DNA of 64,000 nt from Rhodobacter sp. Har01 (GCF_020564565.1 NZ_JAJCTD010000002.1:1-64000), one strand, 5' to 3'. Positions 30,692 through 40,599 are shown, numbered from the stretch's first letter. The notes: a model not told the origin generated them from the letters alone. A program made the numbers and translations.

Positions 30692-32809
30692 TCAGGGCTT
30701 GCGCGACAGGTCGCGGTGCCGGCTGATCTGCGCCACGTCGGTCTCGGCTTCAAGCGCCGTCATCACCATGTGCAGATGTTCGACATCACGCAGATCGACG
30801 TCAACAATAAGGCGATAGAAATCCGGTTTCCGGTCGGTGAACCTGAGGTCCGAGATATTGGCCTTCTGCTCACCGATCAATGTGCAAATGCGCCCCAGGA
30901 CGCCAGAGTCATTCGAGATCGTCAGGTCAAGCGACACGGTGTGAACGGCGGCGTGACGGCCGGACTTCCAGTGCAGATCGACCCAGCGTTCGGTCTGGGT
31001 CTCGAATTCCTCAAGCGCGGGGCAGTCGATGGCGTGCATCACCACGCCCTGTCCGCGATAGGTGATGCCGACGATGCGCTCGCCCGGCAAGGGCTGGCAG
31101 CAGGGCGCGCGGCGGACCGATTCCTCGGTGGCCATGCCGACGACGGGGCGCTTGGCGTCCACCTCCTCGGCCTGGGCCAGCACCAGTTCCGGATACAGCG
31201 CCTCGACCACGCGGCGGGCGGTGATCTCGGCGCTGCCGACGCGGGCCAGGAGATCGTTCTCGTCGGCCAGGCCCATCATCTTGGCGGCGGTGCGCAGCGC
31301 CTTGTCGGTGGCCTTCTTGCCGACATGGTCAAAGGCGGCACGGGCCAGTTCGATGCCCAGCTTGACGAAGCGGCCGCGGTCTTCCTCGCGCAAGCTGCGC
31401 CGGATCGCCGCCTTGGCGCGGCCGGTGGTGACGATGTCGATCCAGCTGGCCTGCGGGCGCTGGCCTTCGGCGGTGATGATCTCGACCGACTGGCCGTTCT
31501 TCAGCCGGGTCCAGAGCGGCACGCGGATGCCGTCGATCTTGGCCGAGACGGTGCCGTTGCCGATGCGGGTGTGGATGGCATAGGCGAAATCCAAAGGCGT
31601 GGCCCCCCGCGGAAGCTGCACCACATCCCCCTTGGGCGTGAAGCAGAACACCTGGTCGGAATACATCTCGAGTTTGACGTTTTCGAGAAACTCGTCGTGG
31701 TCTTCCTCGTCCAGCCGCTCGGTCAGGCTGGCCACCCACTTGGCCGGGTCCACGGCAAACGGGTTTTGCGCCCGGACGCCTTCGCGATAGGACCAGTGCG
31801 CCGCCACCCCCGCCTCGGCCACCTCGTGCATCTCGCGGGTGCGGATCTGCACCTCGACCCGCTTGCCGTCGCGGCCCGAGACGGTGGTGTGGATCGACCG
31901 GTAGCCGTTGGTCTTGGGCTGGCTGACATAGTCCTTGAACCGCCCCGGCACCGCCCGCCAGCGCTGGTGGATCACGCCCAGGATGCGGTAGCAGTCGGCG
32001 ACGCTGCCGCAGATGACGCGAAAGCCGTAGATGTCGGACAGGCGGCTGAACGCCAGGTCCTTTTCCTGCATCTTGCGCCAGATCGAATAGGGCTTCTTGG
32101 CCCGGCCGAAGACGTCGGCCTCGATCTGCGCCTTTTCCAGCTCGTGCCGGATGTCGCCGGTGATCTTGTGGACCACGTCGCCGGTTTCGCGCTGCAAGGT
32201 CAGGAAGCGGCGGATGATCGAATTGCGCGCCTCTGGGTTCAGAACCTTGAACGACAGGTCCTCAAGCTCTTCGCGCATCCACTGCATGCCCATGCGGCCG
32301 GCAAGCGGCGCGAAGATCTCCATCGTCTCGCGCGCCTTCTGGGCCTGCTTTTCGGGCTTCATCGACCGGATCGTGCGCATGTTGTGCAGACGGTCGGCCA
32401 GCTTGACCAGGATCACCCGCAGGTCCTTGGACATCGCCATGAACAGCTTGCGAAAGTTCTCGGCCTGCTGGCTCTGGGCGCTGCCAAGCTGCAGGTTGGT
32501 CAACTTGGTCACCCCGTCCACCAGTTCGGCCACCTCTTCGCCGAAATCGCGGGTGATGTCGGTGTAGGTGGACCTGGTATCCTCGATGGTGTCGTGCAAC
32601 AGCGCGGTGACGATGGTCGCATCGTCCAGCCGCTGCTCGGTCAGGATGGCGGCCACCGAGACGGGATGGGTGAAATAGGGCTCGCCCGACTTGCGGGTCT
32701 GACCTTCGTGCATCTTGCCGCCATAGGCATAGGCCCGGCGGATCAGATCGGCATTGCAGCGCGGGTTGTAGTTGCGGACCAGGGCGATCAGGTCTTCGAC
32801 GTCGATCAT
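30692..32809 (-). CDS. Bifunctional (p)ppGpp synthetase/hydrolase (Rsh)
   Basis: Makes and degrades the stringent-response alarmone. Of the 705 residues, the first ~190 form the HD hydrolase domain (YFTHPVSVAAIL and LLHDTIEDT). The synthetase domain follows to about 370 (KKPYSIWRKMQ, SDIYGFRVI, GYRSIHTTV, EVQIRTREMHEVAE), then TGS (FTPKGDVVQLPRGATPLDFAY) and a C-terminal ACT domain. Both catalytic halves look intact, so this is the single Rsh typical of alphaproteobacteria. The ATG is one codon after an alternative GTG at 32812. Located just downstream of rpoZ, a classic pairing. Confidence 0.95.
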   Translation of the reverse strand: MIDVEDLIALVRNYNPRCNADLIRRAYAYGGKMHEGQTRKSGEPYFTHPVSVAAILTEQRLDDATIVTALLHDTIEDTRSTYTDITRDFGEEVAELVDGVTKLTNLQLGSAQSQQAENFRKLFMAMSKDLRVILVKLADRLHNMRTIRSMKPEKQAQKARETMEIFAPLAGRMGMQWMREELEDLSFKVLNPEARNSIIRRFLTLQRETGDVVHKITGDIRHELEKAQIEADVFGRAKKPYSIWRKMQEKDLAFSRLSDIYGFRVICGSVADCYRILGVIHQRWRAVPGRFKDYVSQPKTNGYRSIHTTVSGRDGKRVEVQIRTREMHEVAEAGVAAHWSYREGVRAQNPFAVDPAKWVASLTERLDEEDHDEFLENVKLEMYSDQVFCFTPKGDVVQLPRGATPLDFAYAIHTRIGNGTVSAKIDGIRVPLWTRLKNGQSVEIITAEGQRPQASWIDIVTTGRAKAAIRRSLREEDRGRFVKLGIELARAAFDHVGKKATDKALRTAAKMMGLADENDLLARVGSAEITARRVVEALYPELVLAQAEEVDAKRPVVGMATEESVRRAPCCQPLPGERIVGITYRGQGVVMHAIDCPALEEFETQTERWVDLHWKSGRHAAVHTVSLDLTISNDSGVLGRICTLIGEQKANISDLRFTDRKPDFYRLIVDVDLRDVEHLHMVMTALEAETDVAQISRHRDLSRKP

Positions 32810-32852
32810 CACTGCCCTGCCTGCCGGGGGTTGGCCCCGATCAGTTCTCGCT

Positions 32853-33206
32853 TCAGTTTTCGCCCTGGGCTTCCATCAGCGCGCGAAGCAGTTTCTCTTC
32901 CGACATGTCGTCCACCATCGGACGGTCGATGTCGCCGGCCATCAGCAGGGCCATCTGGTCCTCTTCCGGCTCGTCCACCTCGATCTGGGTCTGGTGGCTT
33001 TCGATCATCCGCTCGCGCAGCACATCGGCGCCCTGGGTTTCCTCGGCGATCTCGCGCAGGGCGACGACCGGGTTCTTGTCGTTGTCGCGGTCGATGGTGA
33101 TCGGCGCACCGGCAGCAACCTCGCGCGCCCGATGGGCGGCCAGCAGCACCAGTTCGAACCGGTTCGGCACCTTGTCAACGCAATCTTCGACCGTCACGCG
33201 GGCCAT
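32853..33206 (-). CDS. rpoZ: RNA polymerase omega subunit
   Basis: Small subunit that aids assembly of the beta' subunit and contributes to the ppGpp site. The 117 residues begin [20 protein letters not shown] and continue with [15 protein letters not shown] and [12 protein letters not shown], all diagnostic. The acidic C-terminal tail (EVDEPEEDQ) is typical of alphaproteobacterial forms. It is followed by rsh after about 43 bases, so the alarmone enzyme and its polymerase partner are co-transcribed. Confidence 0.96.
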   Translation of the reverse strand: MARVTVEDCVDKVPNRFELVLLAAHRAREVAAGAPITIDRDNDKNPVVALREIAEETQGADVLRERMIESHQTQIEVDEPEEDQMALLMAGDIDRPMVDDMSEEKLLRALMEAQGEN

Positions 33207-33317
33207 CGGACACCTCTGTCACTTGGGCTAGGAAGCCGCCTCTCTACGCTGGAAGCCGGGGCTTGACAAGCGTGGAATCGCTGGGCTCACAGGGGTTTCA
33301 CCGAAGCGTGCCGGCGC

Positions 33318-33905
33318 TCAGAGCGGCACCACCGCCGCGCGCTCGGGTTCCGGCAGGGCGGCCAGCATCGCGGCCACGGAAAGCCCGGTGCGCGGATGCA
33401 CCCAGTCGGGCGCCACCTCGGCCAGCGGCACCAGGACGAAGGCCCGGTCCTGCAGCCGCGGATGCGGCAGGATCAGCCGGTCGGGCGTGTCCAGGGCCTG
33501 CCGGGCCGGCGGCAGCCTGCGCCAGGCATCCTGGGTGGCGGCGTCGGGCAGCACCGAATCGCCCCAGGCGATCAGGTCGATGTCCAGCGTCCGGCCGCCC
33601 CAGCGGATTTGCCGTGTCCGGCCGTGGCGGGCCTCGATGCGGTGAAACAGCGCCAGCACCTGCGCCGGGTCGGCGTCGGCGGAAATCCGCAATCGTGCCC
33701 CGGCGTTCACATAGTCCGGCCCGGTGCCGGCCGGAAAGCAGGGGGTGCGATACATCCGGCTGACCGATGCAACCTCAAGCCCCTGTTCAGCAAGTTCCGC
33801 GAGTGCTAGCCGGATTGTTTCCTCTGGAGGCTGAGAATCAACCGGCAGATTCGCGCCGAATACAACCAGAGCGTGTATCTTGCCTATATCCTGAACAGCA
33901 GTCAT
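33318..33905 (-). CDS. folK: HPPK, folate biosynthesis pyrophosphokinase
   Basis: 2-amino-4-hydroxy-6-hydroxymethyldihydropteridine pyrophosphokinase transfers pyrophosphate from ATP to the pterin in folate synthesis. The 195 residues show HALVVFGANLPVD at the front, SRMYRTPCFPAG, RIEARHGRTRQIRWGGRTLDIDLIAWGD and LPHPRLQDRAFVLVPLAEVAPDW, all in family order. The GAN motif and DIDLI acidic pair that bind magnesium-ATP are present. It begins the minus-strand run and is divergent from the NYN-domain gene; rpoZ lies 112 bases downstream. Confidence 0.93.
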   Translation of the reverse strand: MTAVQDIGKIHALVVFGANLPVDSQPPEETIRLALAELAEQGLEVASVSRMYRTPCFPAGTGPDYVNAGARLRISADADPAQVLALFHRIEARHGRTRQIRWGGRTLDIDLIAWGDSVLPDAATQDAWRRLPPARQALDTPDRLILPHPRLQDRAFVLVPLAEVAPDWVHPRTGLSVAAMLAALPEPERAAVVPL

Positions 33906-34038
33906 ACCATATAGTTCACTTGTCGGGCCGTCCTCTCGGCGTTATCTGCGAATGGTTCCCCAGCGGATTTCAGTAATCCACTTGATCCACTCACGGAAGT
34001 CCGATTGGCGGAGCGCATTTTTCGAGGGGACCTTACTG

Positions 34039-34614
34039 ATGTTCTACAAGGACGAACGGCTCGCGCTGTTCATCGATGGGTCGAATCTTTATGCCGCCGC
34101 AAAGGCGCTGGGATTCGACATCGACTACAAGCTTCTGCGGATGGAATTCATGCGCCGCGGCAAGCTTCTGCGCGCGTTCTACTACACTGCCCTGCTGGAG
34201 AACGACGACTATTCGCCGATCCGGCCGCTGGTGGACTGGTTGCATTACAACGGGTTCACGATGCGGACGAAACCGGCGAAGGAGTATACCGACAGCCAGG
34301 GCCGCCGAAAGGTGAAGGGCAACATGGACATCGAGCTGACGGTCGATGCGATGGAGCTGGCGCCGCGCATGGACCACATGGTGCTGTTCTCGGGCGACGG
34401 CGACTTCAAGCCGCTGGTCGAAAGCCTGCAGCGCCAGGGCGTCCGGGTCTCGGTGGTCTCGACCATTCGCAGCCAGCCGCCGATGATTGCCGACGAGTTG
34501 CGCCGCCAGGCCGACAACTTCATCGAGCTGGACGAGCTGCGCGAAGTCATCGGCCGCCCGCCGCGCGAACCGCGCCCGGCACCGGTCGAGGACATGACGG
34601 TCGACGCCAAGTGA
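34039..34614 (+). CDS. NYN-domain protein (LabA/DUF88 family)
   Basis: A 191-residue protein with a NYN/PIN-like nuclease fold. The conserved acids are in LALFIDGSNLYAAAKALG (about 8-25), KGNMDIELTVDAMELA, and LFSGDGDFKPLVESLQRQGVRV near residue 120. The family is thought to act on RNA; the substrate here is unknown. The ATG follows GAGGGG and begins at the family start, 29 codons inside a longer frame. The C-terminus is Pro/Arg-rich. It is divergent from folK and followed by a hairpin-like sequence and a YqaA-type gene. Confidence 0.87.
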   Translation: MFYKDERLALFIDGSNLYAAAKALGFDIDYKLLRMEFMRRGKLLRAFYYTALLENDDYSPIRPLVDWLHYNGFTMRTKPAKEYTDSQGRRKVKGNMDIELTVDAMELAPRMDHMVLFSGDGDFKPLVESLQRQGVRVSVVSTIRSQPPMIADELRRQADNFIELDELREVIGRPPREPRPAPVEDMTVDAK

Positions 34615-34623
34615 CGCAAGGGC

Positions 34624-34658
34624 CTGCCCGGCCCGTTCTGGGGAGAGCGCCGGGCAGG
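34624..34658 (+). terminator. Possible hairpin after the NYN-domain gene
   Basis: Arms CTGCCCGGC and GCCGGGCAG frame 17 bases, beginning ten bases past the stop. There is no T-run, so termination is uncertain. Confidence 0.4.
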
Positions 34659-34678
34659 ACGATGGACATGCGGCAGCG

Positions 34679-35113
34679 ATGACGGGGCTTCTGGCCCTGA
34701 TGGCGGTTGCCTTCCTGGCCGCGACTCCGGTTCCAGCGAATTCCGAGGTGGTTTTTCTGGGCCTTCAGGCCGCGGGATGGCCGATGCTGACCCTGGTTGC
34801 CGCCGCTTCGCTGGCCAACACGGCAGGCTCTTGCGTCACCTATGCAATGGGCCGCGGCGCCGAAACCTTCCGCGACCGGCGCTGGTTCCCGCTGACCCCC
34901 GACCGGCTGGCCCGGGCGCAAGGCTGGTGGGGCCGCTGGGGCCTGTGGTCGCTGCTGCTGTCCTGGGCGCCGGGTGGCGACGTGATCGTCGCGCTCGCCG
35001 GGCTGATGCGGGTGCCGTTTGCGGTTTTCCTTGCCCTTGTTGCGCTGGCCAAGACCGCCCGCTACCTGGCGCTGGCCGCGGCCGGGGCCGGCCTTCTTGG
35101 CGCGGCCTCCTGA
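34679..35113 (+). CDS. YqaA-type membrane protein (VTT/DedA-like)
   Basis: A 144-residue membrane protein with about four hydrophobic stretches. The pattern [20 protein letters not shown] near the start and [16 protein letters not shown] are typical of the short YqaA branch of the SNARE-associated/DedA family. These are suspected lipid or small-molecule transporters, but the role of this branch is unproven. The ATG is close behind a possible hairpin, and ispH follows 75 bases later. Confidence 0.8.
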   Translation: MTGLLALMAVAFLAATPVPANSEVVFLGLQAAGWPMLTLVAAASLANTAGSCVTYAMGRGAETFRDRRWFPLTPDRLARAQGWWGRWGLWSLLLSWAPGGDVIVALAGLMRVPFAVFLALVALAKTARYLALAAAGAGLLGAAS

Positions 35114-35187
35114 CGCCCCCACTGGACCCTGCCGGGCTTTGGCCTTACCTCTTGGGCTGCCCCTCGCCCCAAGCCCCGAGTCCGCCG

Positions 35188-36135
35188 ATGTCCGACAAGC
35201 CCGCCCTCACGCTTTTCCTTGCCGCCCCGCGCGGTTTCTGCGCCGGGGTGGACCGGGCGATCAAGATCGTCGAGATGGCGTTGGAGAAATGGGGCGCGCC
35301 GGTCTATGTCCGGCATGAGATCGTGCACAACAAGTTCGTGGTGGACACCCTGCGCGACAAGGGTGCGGTCTTCGTCGAGGAGCTTGACGACTGCCCCGAT
35401 GACCGCCCGGTGGTGTTCTCGGCCCATGGCGTGCCGAAATCGGTGCCCGAAGAAGCCGAGCGCCGGCAGATGATCGCCGTCGATGCGACCTGCCCGCTGG
35501 TCACCAAGGTGCACCTCGAAGCCGCCCGCCACGCCGAGGCCGGGTTGCAGATGATCTACATCGGCCACCGCGGCCACCCCGAGGCCATCGGCACCCTGGG
35601 GCAACTGCCCGAGGGCGAGGTGCTGCTGATCGAGACCGCCGAGGATGTGGCGACCCTGCAGGTCCGCGACCCGGCGAAGCTGGCCTACATCAGCCAGACC
35701 ACGCTGTCGGTCGATGACACCGCCGAAACCATCGCCGCACTGGTCGCCCGCTTTCCCGGCATCGAGGAGCAAAGCCGCGAAGACATCTGCTATGCCACGA
35801 CCAACCGGCAGGGCGCGGTCAAGGCCATCGCCCCGAAGGTTCAGGCGCTGCTGGTGATCGGGGCGCCGAATTCCTCGAACTCGAAACGGCTGGTCGAGGT
35901 CGGCCGCGCTGCCGGCTGCCCGCAGGCCATGCTGATCCAGCGCGCCACCGACATCGACTGGGACAGCCTGCGCGGCCTGTCCCGCGTCGGCCTGACCGCC
36001 GGCGCCAGCGCCCCCGACGTGCTGGTGGACGAGGTGCTGCAGGCTTTCCGCGACCGCTTCGACCTGACGGTCGAGACGGTGGAAACCACCACCGAGCGGG
36101 TCGAATTCAAGGTCCCCAAGATCCTGCGCGACTGA
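35188..36135 (+). CDS. ispH: 4-hydroxy-3-methylbut-2-enyl diphosphate reductase
   Basis: Last enzyme of the MEP isoprenoid pathway, giving IPP and DMAPP; it carries an iron-sulfur cluster. The 315 residues contain the three cluster-binding cysteines: Cys18 in [11 protein letters not shown], Cys102 in [11 protein letters not shown] and Cys201 in ICYATTNRQ. Also visible are FSAHGVP, GHRGHPE and [11 protein letters not shown], which line the substrate pocket. The ATG begins [14 protein letters not shown]. It starts a plus-strand group of mixed small genes, followed within ten bases by a secreted protein gene. Confidence 0.97.
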   Translation: MSDKPALTLFLAAPRGFCAGVDRAIKIVEMALEKWGAPVYVRHEIVHNKFVVDTLRDKGAVFVEELDDCPDDRPVVFSAHGVPKSVPEEAERRQMIAVDATCPLVTKVHLEAARHAEAGLQMIYIGHRGHPEAIGTLGQLPEGEVLLIETAEDVATLQVRDPAKLAYISQTTLSVDDTAETIAALVARFPGIEEQSREDICYATTNRQGAVKAIAPKVQALLVIGAPNSSNSKRLVEVGRAAGCPQAMLIQRATDIDWDSLRGLSRVGLTAGASAPDVLVDEVLQAFRDRFDLTVETVETTTERVEFKVPKILRD

Positions 36136-36144
36136 GAGGTCCCG

Positions 36145-36621
36145 ATGTTCCGCCGCCTTGCCCTTGTGGCCGCCCTGGCTGCGCCTTTGGCCGTGCAGGC
36201 CGAAGATGCCGCGGTCTTCGCCATCTACTGGGCCAATTCGGGCAGCCTGCCGCCGGAATACGCCTGGGACGTCGACGTCACCATCCTTGCCGATGGCAAG
36301 CTGACGCTCAAGCACTGCACCGGCTATGAAACCGAAGGCCCCGCCTGCAAGACGCGCAAGGCCACGGTCACGGCCGCGCAGATGGATGCGATCCGCGCTG
36401 CGGTGGTCGATCAGGGCCTTGACCGGACCCCGGCCCAACAGGTCGACGACATCCCGGTCGGCGGCGGGGCCAGCGGCGGGGTGATCTGGCTTGACGGCCA
36501 GAAGATCGAGCTGCCGGCCTATCCGACCGAAGCCGACACCCCCCGCGTCAACGCGGTGCTGACGGCGGTGGTTGCGGCCATTCCGCAACGCCTGCAGGAT
36601 CGCTTCCTGAACGGCAACTGA
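36145..36621 (+). CDS. Hypothetical secreted protein
   Basis: A 158-residue protein with a signal peptide ([19 protein letters not shown], cleavage near residue 19). The mature part contains a cysteine pair (LKHCTGYE and GPACKTRK) suitable for a disulfide and a Gly-rich turn (VGGGASGGV). No family is recognised. It lies nine bases after ispH and about 20 before the LysE-type gene, so it is probably co-transcribed. Function unknown. Confidence 0.75.
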   Translation: MFRRLALVAALAAPLAVQAEDAAVFAIYWANSGSLPPEYAWDVDVTILADGKLTLKHCTGYETEGPACKTRKATVTAAQMDAIRAAVVDQGLDRTPAQQVDDIPVGGGASGGVIWLDGQKIELPAYPTEADTPRVNAVLTAVVAAIPQRLQDRFLNGN

Positions 36622-36642
36622 CCCCCCGCGAAAGGACAAGGC

Positions 36643-37272
36643 ATGACGGCGCTTTCCCCGGAATTCCTGCTGACCGCCTTCATCGTCTGCATCACTCCGG
36701 GCATCGGCGTGGTCTATACCCTGTCGGTCACCCTGGGCGGAGGCTTCCGCGCCGGGGTCTGGGCGACGGTCGGCTGCACGCTGGCCACCGTGTTCCACCT
36801 GGTCATCGCCATGGCCGGGCTGGCGGCGGTCCTGCACACCTCGGCCCTGCTGTTCCAGACCATCAAATATGCCGGCGTGGCCTACCTGCTGTGGATGGCC
36901 TGGGCGGTGCTGCAATCGACCGGCTCGCTGGCGGTCGAGGCCGCGAACGGAGGCTCTCCCGCCAGGCTGGTCTGGCGTGGCATCCTGTTGAACATCCTGA
37001 ACCCCAAGTTGCCCTTGTTCTTCGTGGCCTTCCTGCCGCAGTTCCTGCCCGCCCCGGTTCCTGGCCAGACCACCGGCCTTGGCCCGCTGGTCGAACTGGG
37101 TGCCGGCTTCACCGCGATGACCTTCGCCACCTTCCTGCTTTATGCCGCCGTCGCCGCCTCGGGGCGCAAGGCGATATTGTCCTCGCCCTCGGTGCTGAGC
37201 TGGATGAAACGCGCCTTCGCGGCATCCTTTGCGGCCCTTGGTGCCCGGCTGGCGCTGGAACGCTCGCCCTGA
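36643..37272 (+). CDS. LysE/RhtB family exporter
   Basis: A 209-residue membrane protein of the LysE translocator family, which exports amino acids or related metabolites. It has the family opening ([22 protein letters not shown]), six predicted helices and the [21 protein letters not shown] segment in the middle. The substrate cannot be predicted. AAAGGACAAGGC gives a ribosome site before the ATG. The stop overlaps the rnhA start by one base (TGATG). Confidence 0.88.
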   Translation: MTALSPEFLLTAFIVCITPGIGVVYTLSVTLGGGFRAGVWATVGCTLATVFHLVIAMAGLAAVLHTSALLFQTIKYAGVAYLLWMAWAVLQSTGSLAVEAANGGSPARLVWRGILLNILNPKLPLFFVAFLPQFLPAPVPGQTTGLGPLVELGAGFTAMTFATFLLYAAVAASGRKAILSSPSVLSWMKRAFAASFAALGARLALERSP

Positions 37273-37733
37273 TGCCCGACCTCTTCGCCTATACCGACGG
37301 TGCCTGTTCGGGCAATCCGGGCCCCGGCGGCTGGGGCGTGCTGCTGATCGCCCGCGACGGCGGCGCCGTGGTCAAGGAGCGCGAATTGTCGGGCGGCGAA
37401 GCCCTGACGACCAACAACCGGATGGAGTTGATGGCCGCCATCAGCGCGCTGGAAAGCCTGACCCGGACCTCCGAAATCACCATCGTCACCGACAGCGCCT
37501 ATGTGAAGAACGGCGTGACCGAGTGGATTCACGCCTGGAAGCGCAAGGGCTGGCGCACCGCCGGCGGCCCGCCGGTCAAGAACGCCGAGCTGTGGCAACG
37601 GCTTGACGCCGCACAGGCCGGCCACAAGGTGACCTGGCGCTGGATCAAGGGCCACGCCGGCCATGCCGAAAACGAGCGCGCCGATGCGCTGGCCCGTGCC
37701 GGCATGGCGCCCTTCAAGGCCCCCGCGGCGTGA
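37272..37733 (+). CDS. rnhA: Ribonuclease HI
   Basis: Degrades the RNA of RNA-DNA hybrids. The 153 residues keep the full active site: Asp9 in [15 protein letters not shown], Glu52 in [10 protein letters not shown], Asp74 in [11 protein letters not shown] and Asp138, with His128 in [13 protein letters not shown]. It shares a one-base overlap with the LysE gene and a four-base overlap (GTGA) with the next gene, so translation is coupled on both sides. Confidence 0.97.
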   Translation: MPDLFAYTDGACSGNPGPGGWGVLLIARDGGAVVKERELSGGEALTTNNRMELMAAISALESLTRTSEITIVTDSAYVKNGVTEWIHAWKRKGWRTAGGPPVKNAELWQRLDAAQAGHKVTWRWIKGHAGHAENERADALARAGMAPFKAPAA

Positions 37734-38380
37734 CGCCCGAGGCGGCGCTGCAACTGCTGGACTATGCCGCGGTGGCAGTCTTTCCGGTGACCGGGGCGCT
37801 GGCCGCCTCGCGCTCGCAACTCGACGTCGTGGGCTTCATCTTCGTCGCCTGCCTGACCGCCACCGGCGGCGGCACCACCCGCGACGCGATCCTGGACCGC
37901 ACCGTGTTCTGGGTCGCCGACCCGGTGATCCTGGCGGTCGCTACCGCCGCCGCGGTGCTGGTGTTCTTCACCGCGCATCTGCTGGAAAGCCGCTACCGGG
38001 CACTGCTGTGGATCGACGCCTTCGCGCTGGCCGTTGCCGTCCCGGCGGGCGTGGCTGCGGCGCAGGCGGCGGAGCAGGGCTGGCCCATCGTGCTGGTGAT
38101 GGGCATGGTCACCGGTTGCCTTGGCGGCCTCATGCGCGACGTGGTCTGCAACGAGGTGCCGCTGGTGCTGAAACAGGGTGAGCTTTACGTCACCTGCGCC
38201 TTTGCCGGGGCGGGCGTGGCGGTGCTGGCGGGCCTGGCCGGGGCGTCCGAGATGACAGCGCTGGTCGCCTGCGCCCTGACTGTTCTGGTGCTGCGCGCCG
38301 GAAGTCTGGGCTTTGGCTGGCGGCTTCCGGTCTACCGCACCCGCCCGCCGCAGGAAGACAGCCCCAAACGCGGCCCTTGA
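37730..38380 (+). CDS. TRIC/UPF0126-family membrane protein
   Basis: A 216-residue membrane protein with about seven helices built from two repeats of three, each repeat having the marker [10 protein letters not shown] or [13 protein letters not shown]. This is the bacterial TRIC (trimeric intracellular cation channel) fold, formerly UPF0126. The bacterial role is not settled; cation flux is inferred from homologues. The start is GTG, overlapping rnhA by four bases. It is followed by a TetR-type gene behind a perfect palindrome. Confidence 0.85.
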   Translation: MTPEAALQLLDYAAVAVFPVTGALAASRSQLDVVGFIFVACLTATGGGTTRDAILDRTVFWVADPVILAVATAAAVLVFFTAHLLESRYRALLWIDAFALAVAVPAGVAAAQAAEQGWPIVLVMGMVTGCLGGLMRDVVCNEVPLVLKQGELYVTCAFAGAGVAVLAGLAGASEMTALVACALTVLVLRAGSLGFGWRLPVYRTRPPQEDSPKRGP

Positions 38381-38382
38381 AT

Positions 38383-38398
38383 CCGAACGCGCGTTCGG
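38383..38398. promoter_or_regulatory. Perfect 16-base palindrome upstream of the TetR gene
   Basis: CCGAACGCGCGTTCGG is fully self-complementary. It lies 13 bases before the ATG of a TetR-type gene and 3 bases after the previous stop. Size and position suit an autoregulatory operator; it also overlaps where the leader and ribosome site would lie. Confidence 0.6.
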
Positions 38399-38411
38399 TC
38401 ATTCTGCCGGC

Positions 38412-38912
38412 ATGCCCCGCCACAAGACGCTTTCCGACGCAGACGTTCTGGCCAAGACCCGCCGGCTTCACGCCGAAGGCGGTGACAAGGCGGTGTCCTT
38501 CGGCACCGTGGCCCGCGCCAGCGGCCTTGCCGCCTCGACGCTGGCGCAGCGCTATGGCAGCGTTGCGGGGATGCTGGCCGCCGCCGCCCGCGACGGCTGG
38601 GCCGGGCTGATCGGCGCGACCGCGGCCGCCGAGGCCGAGGCCGCCGACAAGGGGCCGCAGGGGTTTCTGAAGGCGCTGGACAATGCCGCGCGCGAGGCGC
38701 CGATGCTGCTGGCGCTGGGGGCAAGGGATGCCGCCGCGGCCGAGGCCGCGGCGCAGTGGCGTGGCGCCGTCGAGGCAGCGCTGGCGCGCCGGCTGGGCAA
38801 CGGCGAAAGAGCGCGTCAGTCGGCCCAGGCGCTGTTCGCCCTGTGGCAGGGGCAGGTGCTGTGGGGCGGGTCCGAGGTGAAGATCAAGGACATCGCCCGC
38901 CGGCTGGCTTGA
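38412..38912 (+). CDS. TetR-like transcriptional regulator
   Basis: A 166-residue protein. The N-terminal helix-turn-helix is visible: AEGGDKAVSFGTVARASGLAASTLAQRYGS (about residues 20-50). The rest is helical and Ala-rich with no signature for the ligand. It is shorter than the usual 190-220 residues. The ATG lies just after a perfect palindrome that may be its own operator; a longer frame from 38313 would read through that palindrome. It is convergent with the GlsB-type gene, seven bases between stops. Targets beyond itself are unknown. Confidence 0.75.
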   Translation: MPRHKTLSDADVLAKTRRLHAEGGDKAVSFGTVARASGLAASTLAQRYGSVAGMLAAAARDGWAGLIGATAAAEAEAADKGPQGFLKALDNAAREAPMLLALGARDAAAAEAAAQWRGAVEAALARRLGNGERARQSAQALFALWQGQVLWGGSEVKIKDIARRLA

Positions 38913-38919
38913 CGCGGGC

Positions 38920-39153
38920 TTACTTCACGTAAGTCTTCCACAGCCAGATCAGCGCCAGCGCGCCCAGGAAGGCGCCTACGAAGCCGGCGACCGCCCCCAG
39001 AAGCGACACCAGAAAGCGCAGCACAACGCCGCCGATGAGCGCACCGAAGATGCCGATGGCCACCGTCGTCGGCACGTCGGTTTCCAGTTTCATGAAACGG
39101 GTGGCAAAGTATCCCGCCGCCGCGCCGATGATGATGAGCATGAAGAAGGGCAT
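38920..39153 (-). CDS. GlsB/YeaQ/YmgE-family small membrane protein
   Basis: A 77-residue protein with three hydrophobic helices and a Gly-rich pattern (GIFGALIGGVVLRFLVS, AFLGALALIWLW), typical of the transglycosylase-associated, stress-linked GlsB/YeaQ family. The protein is membrane-embedded and its role is unknown. The ATG start is clear. It lies downstream of fmt in the same orientation with a 52-base gap. Confidence 0.8.
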   Translation of the reverse strand: MPFFMLIIIGAAAGYFATRFMKLETDVPTTVAIGIFGALIGGVVLRFLVSLLGAVAGFVGAFLGALALIWLWKTYVK

Positions 39154-39205
39154 CGCCGCCTCCGAAACCTGTTGCGGCCAATATGGGGCCTTCTGCCTCC
39201 GGCCG

Positions 39206-40099
39206 CTAGAGCCGGTCGGGCAGCGCCAGACCCTTCAGCACCTCGGCCGCCGGCATCGGCCGCTTGCCCTCGCGCTGTGCCTCGGTGACCTCGACTGCGC
39301 CGGTGCCGCAGGCGACGGTGAAGCCGCCCAGCACCTGCCCGGGCGCGCCCTTGCCCGGGGCCAGCCGCGACCGAAGCAGCTTGATCCGTTCCGGACCCAC
39401 CGACACCCAGGCGCCGGGAAAAGGCGACAGGCCGCGGATTTGCCGGTCAACGTCGGCCGCGGACCTGGTCCAGTCCACCCGGGCCTCGGCCTTGTCGATC
39501 TTGGCGGCGTAGGTGACCCCCGCCTCGGGCTGCGGCTGCGGCTGCAGCGCGGCAAGCCGCGCCAGGGCCTCGACGACCAGCCGCGCCCCCATGGCCGACA
39601 GCCGGTCGTGCAGCTCGGCTGTGGTCTCTTGCGGCCCGATCGGCGTGGCTTCACGCAGCAGCACCGGGCCGGTGTCCAGCCCCGCCTCCATCCGCATAAT
39701 GCAGACCCCGGTTTCGGCATCTCCGGCCAGGATCGCGCGGTGGATCGGCGCCGCGCCGCGCCAGCGCGGCAGCAGCGAGGCATGGATGTTCAGGCAACCC
39801 AGACGCGGCGCATCCAGCACCGTTTGCGGCAGGATCAGGCCATAGGCCACCACCACCGCGACATCGGCACCCAGATCGGCCAGCTCTTTCGCCGCTACTT
39901 CGCCGCGCAGCGAAACCGGCGTGCGGACGGCCAGACCCAGCGCCTCGGCCCGCTGCTGGACCGGGCTTTTCCGCAACCCCTTGCCGCGCCCGGCGGGGCG
40001 TGGCGGCTGGCAGTAGACGCACAGGATTTCATGGGCTTGCGCCAGCGCGTCCAGCACCGGAACGCTGAACGCGGGCGTTCCCATGAAAATGATTTTCAC
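39206..40099 (-). CDS. fmt: Methionyl-tRNA formyltransferase
   Basis: Formylates initiator Met-tRNA with 10-formyl-tetrahydrofolate. The 297 residues show [17 protein letters not shown] at the start, the [10 protein letters not shown] loop, [20 protein letters not shown] with the catalytic Asn-His pair, and [13 protein letters not shown]. The C-terminal tRNA-binding domain follows about residue 205. The start is GTG, overlapping the preceding deformylase-like gene by four bases (GTGA). The formylation and deformylation genes are thus in one operon. Confidence 0.96.
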   Translation of the reverse strand: MKIIFMGTPAFSVPVLDALAQAHEILCVYCQPPRPAGRGKGLRKSPVQQRAEALGLAVRTPVSLRGEVAAKELADLGADVAVVVAYGLILPQTVLDAPRLGCLNIHASLLPRWRGAAPIHRAILAGDAETGVCIMRMEAGLDTGPVLLREATPIGPQETTAELHDRLSAMGARLVVEALARLAALQPQPQPEAGVTYAAKIDKAEARVDWTRSAADVDRQIRGLSPFPGAWVSVGPERIKLLRSRLAPGKGAPGQVLGGFTVACGTGAVEVTEAQREGKRPMPAAEVLKGLALPDRL

Positions 40100-40599
40100 A
40101 GATGTCTCCGCAGCTTGTCGGCCTTGGCGATCAGCATCTTGCGTTTCAGTCCCGACAGCCGGTCGAAATACATCTTGCCCGCCAGATGGTCGATCTGATG
40201 CTGCGCGCTGGTGGCCCAGAGATCGACGAAATCGCGATCCTCGACCTCGCCGGCTTCGTTCAGGAACCGCACCGTCACGGCCCGCGGCCGCTCGATCACC
40301 GCCGAGACGCCGGGCAGGCAGGGCGATGCCTCTTCATGCGGCCGCAGCTGCGCCGAGGCATGCAGCACCTGCGGATTGGCCATCCGCACCGCCTGCCCGC
40401 GCTTGTCGGAGCAATCCACCACCGCCAGCCGCAACGGCACCCCGATCTGCACCGCCGCCAGGCCCAGGCCCGGCATGGCGTCCATCGTCTCGATCATGTC
40501 GGCCCAGATCGTGCGGATGTCGTCGGTGACGGCCTCGACGTCCCTGACCGGCGTTCTCAGCATCGGATGCGGCCAGATCAGAACCGGGCGCACAGTCAT
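40096..40599 (-). CDS. Peptide-deformylase-like protein lacking the catalytic glutamate
   Basis: A 167-residue member of the deformylase fold. Motif 1 is [10 protein letters not shown] (normal), but motif 2 reads ASPCLPGV instead of EGCLSxPG, and motif 3 reads QHQIDHL instead of QHEIDHL. The metal ligands (Cys94, His134, His138) remain, while the catalytic Glu is Gln135. This predicts a metal-binding but weak or inactive protein. It is third in a row of three def-type genes, overlapping its neighbours by four bases on both sides. No frameshift or stop is seen, so it appears to be maintained. Confidence 0.9.
   Translation of the reverse strand: MTVRPVLIWPHPMLRTPVRDVEAVTDDIRTIWADMIETMDAMPGLGLAAVQIGVPLRLAVVDCSDKRGQAVRMANPQVLHASAQLRPHEEASPCLPGVSAVIERPRAVTVRFLNEAGEVEDRDFVDLWATSAQHQIDHLAGKMYFDRLSGLKRKMLIAKADKLRRHL

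Noticed and set aside
29099..33100. A 1333-codon plus-strand open frame opposite the rsh, DUF2062 and pdxJ genes
   Set aside because: It is the mirror of well-conserved genes on the other strand; long antisense frames are normal in GC-rich DNA, and its predicted protein has no family pattern.
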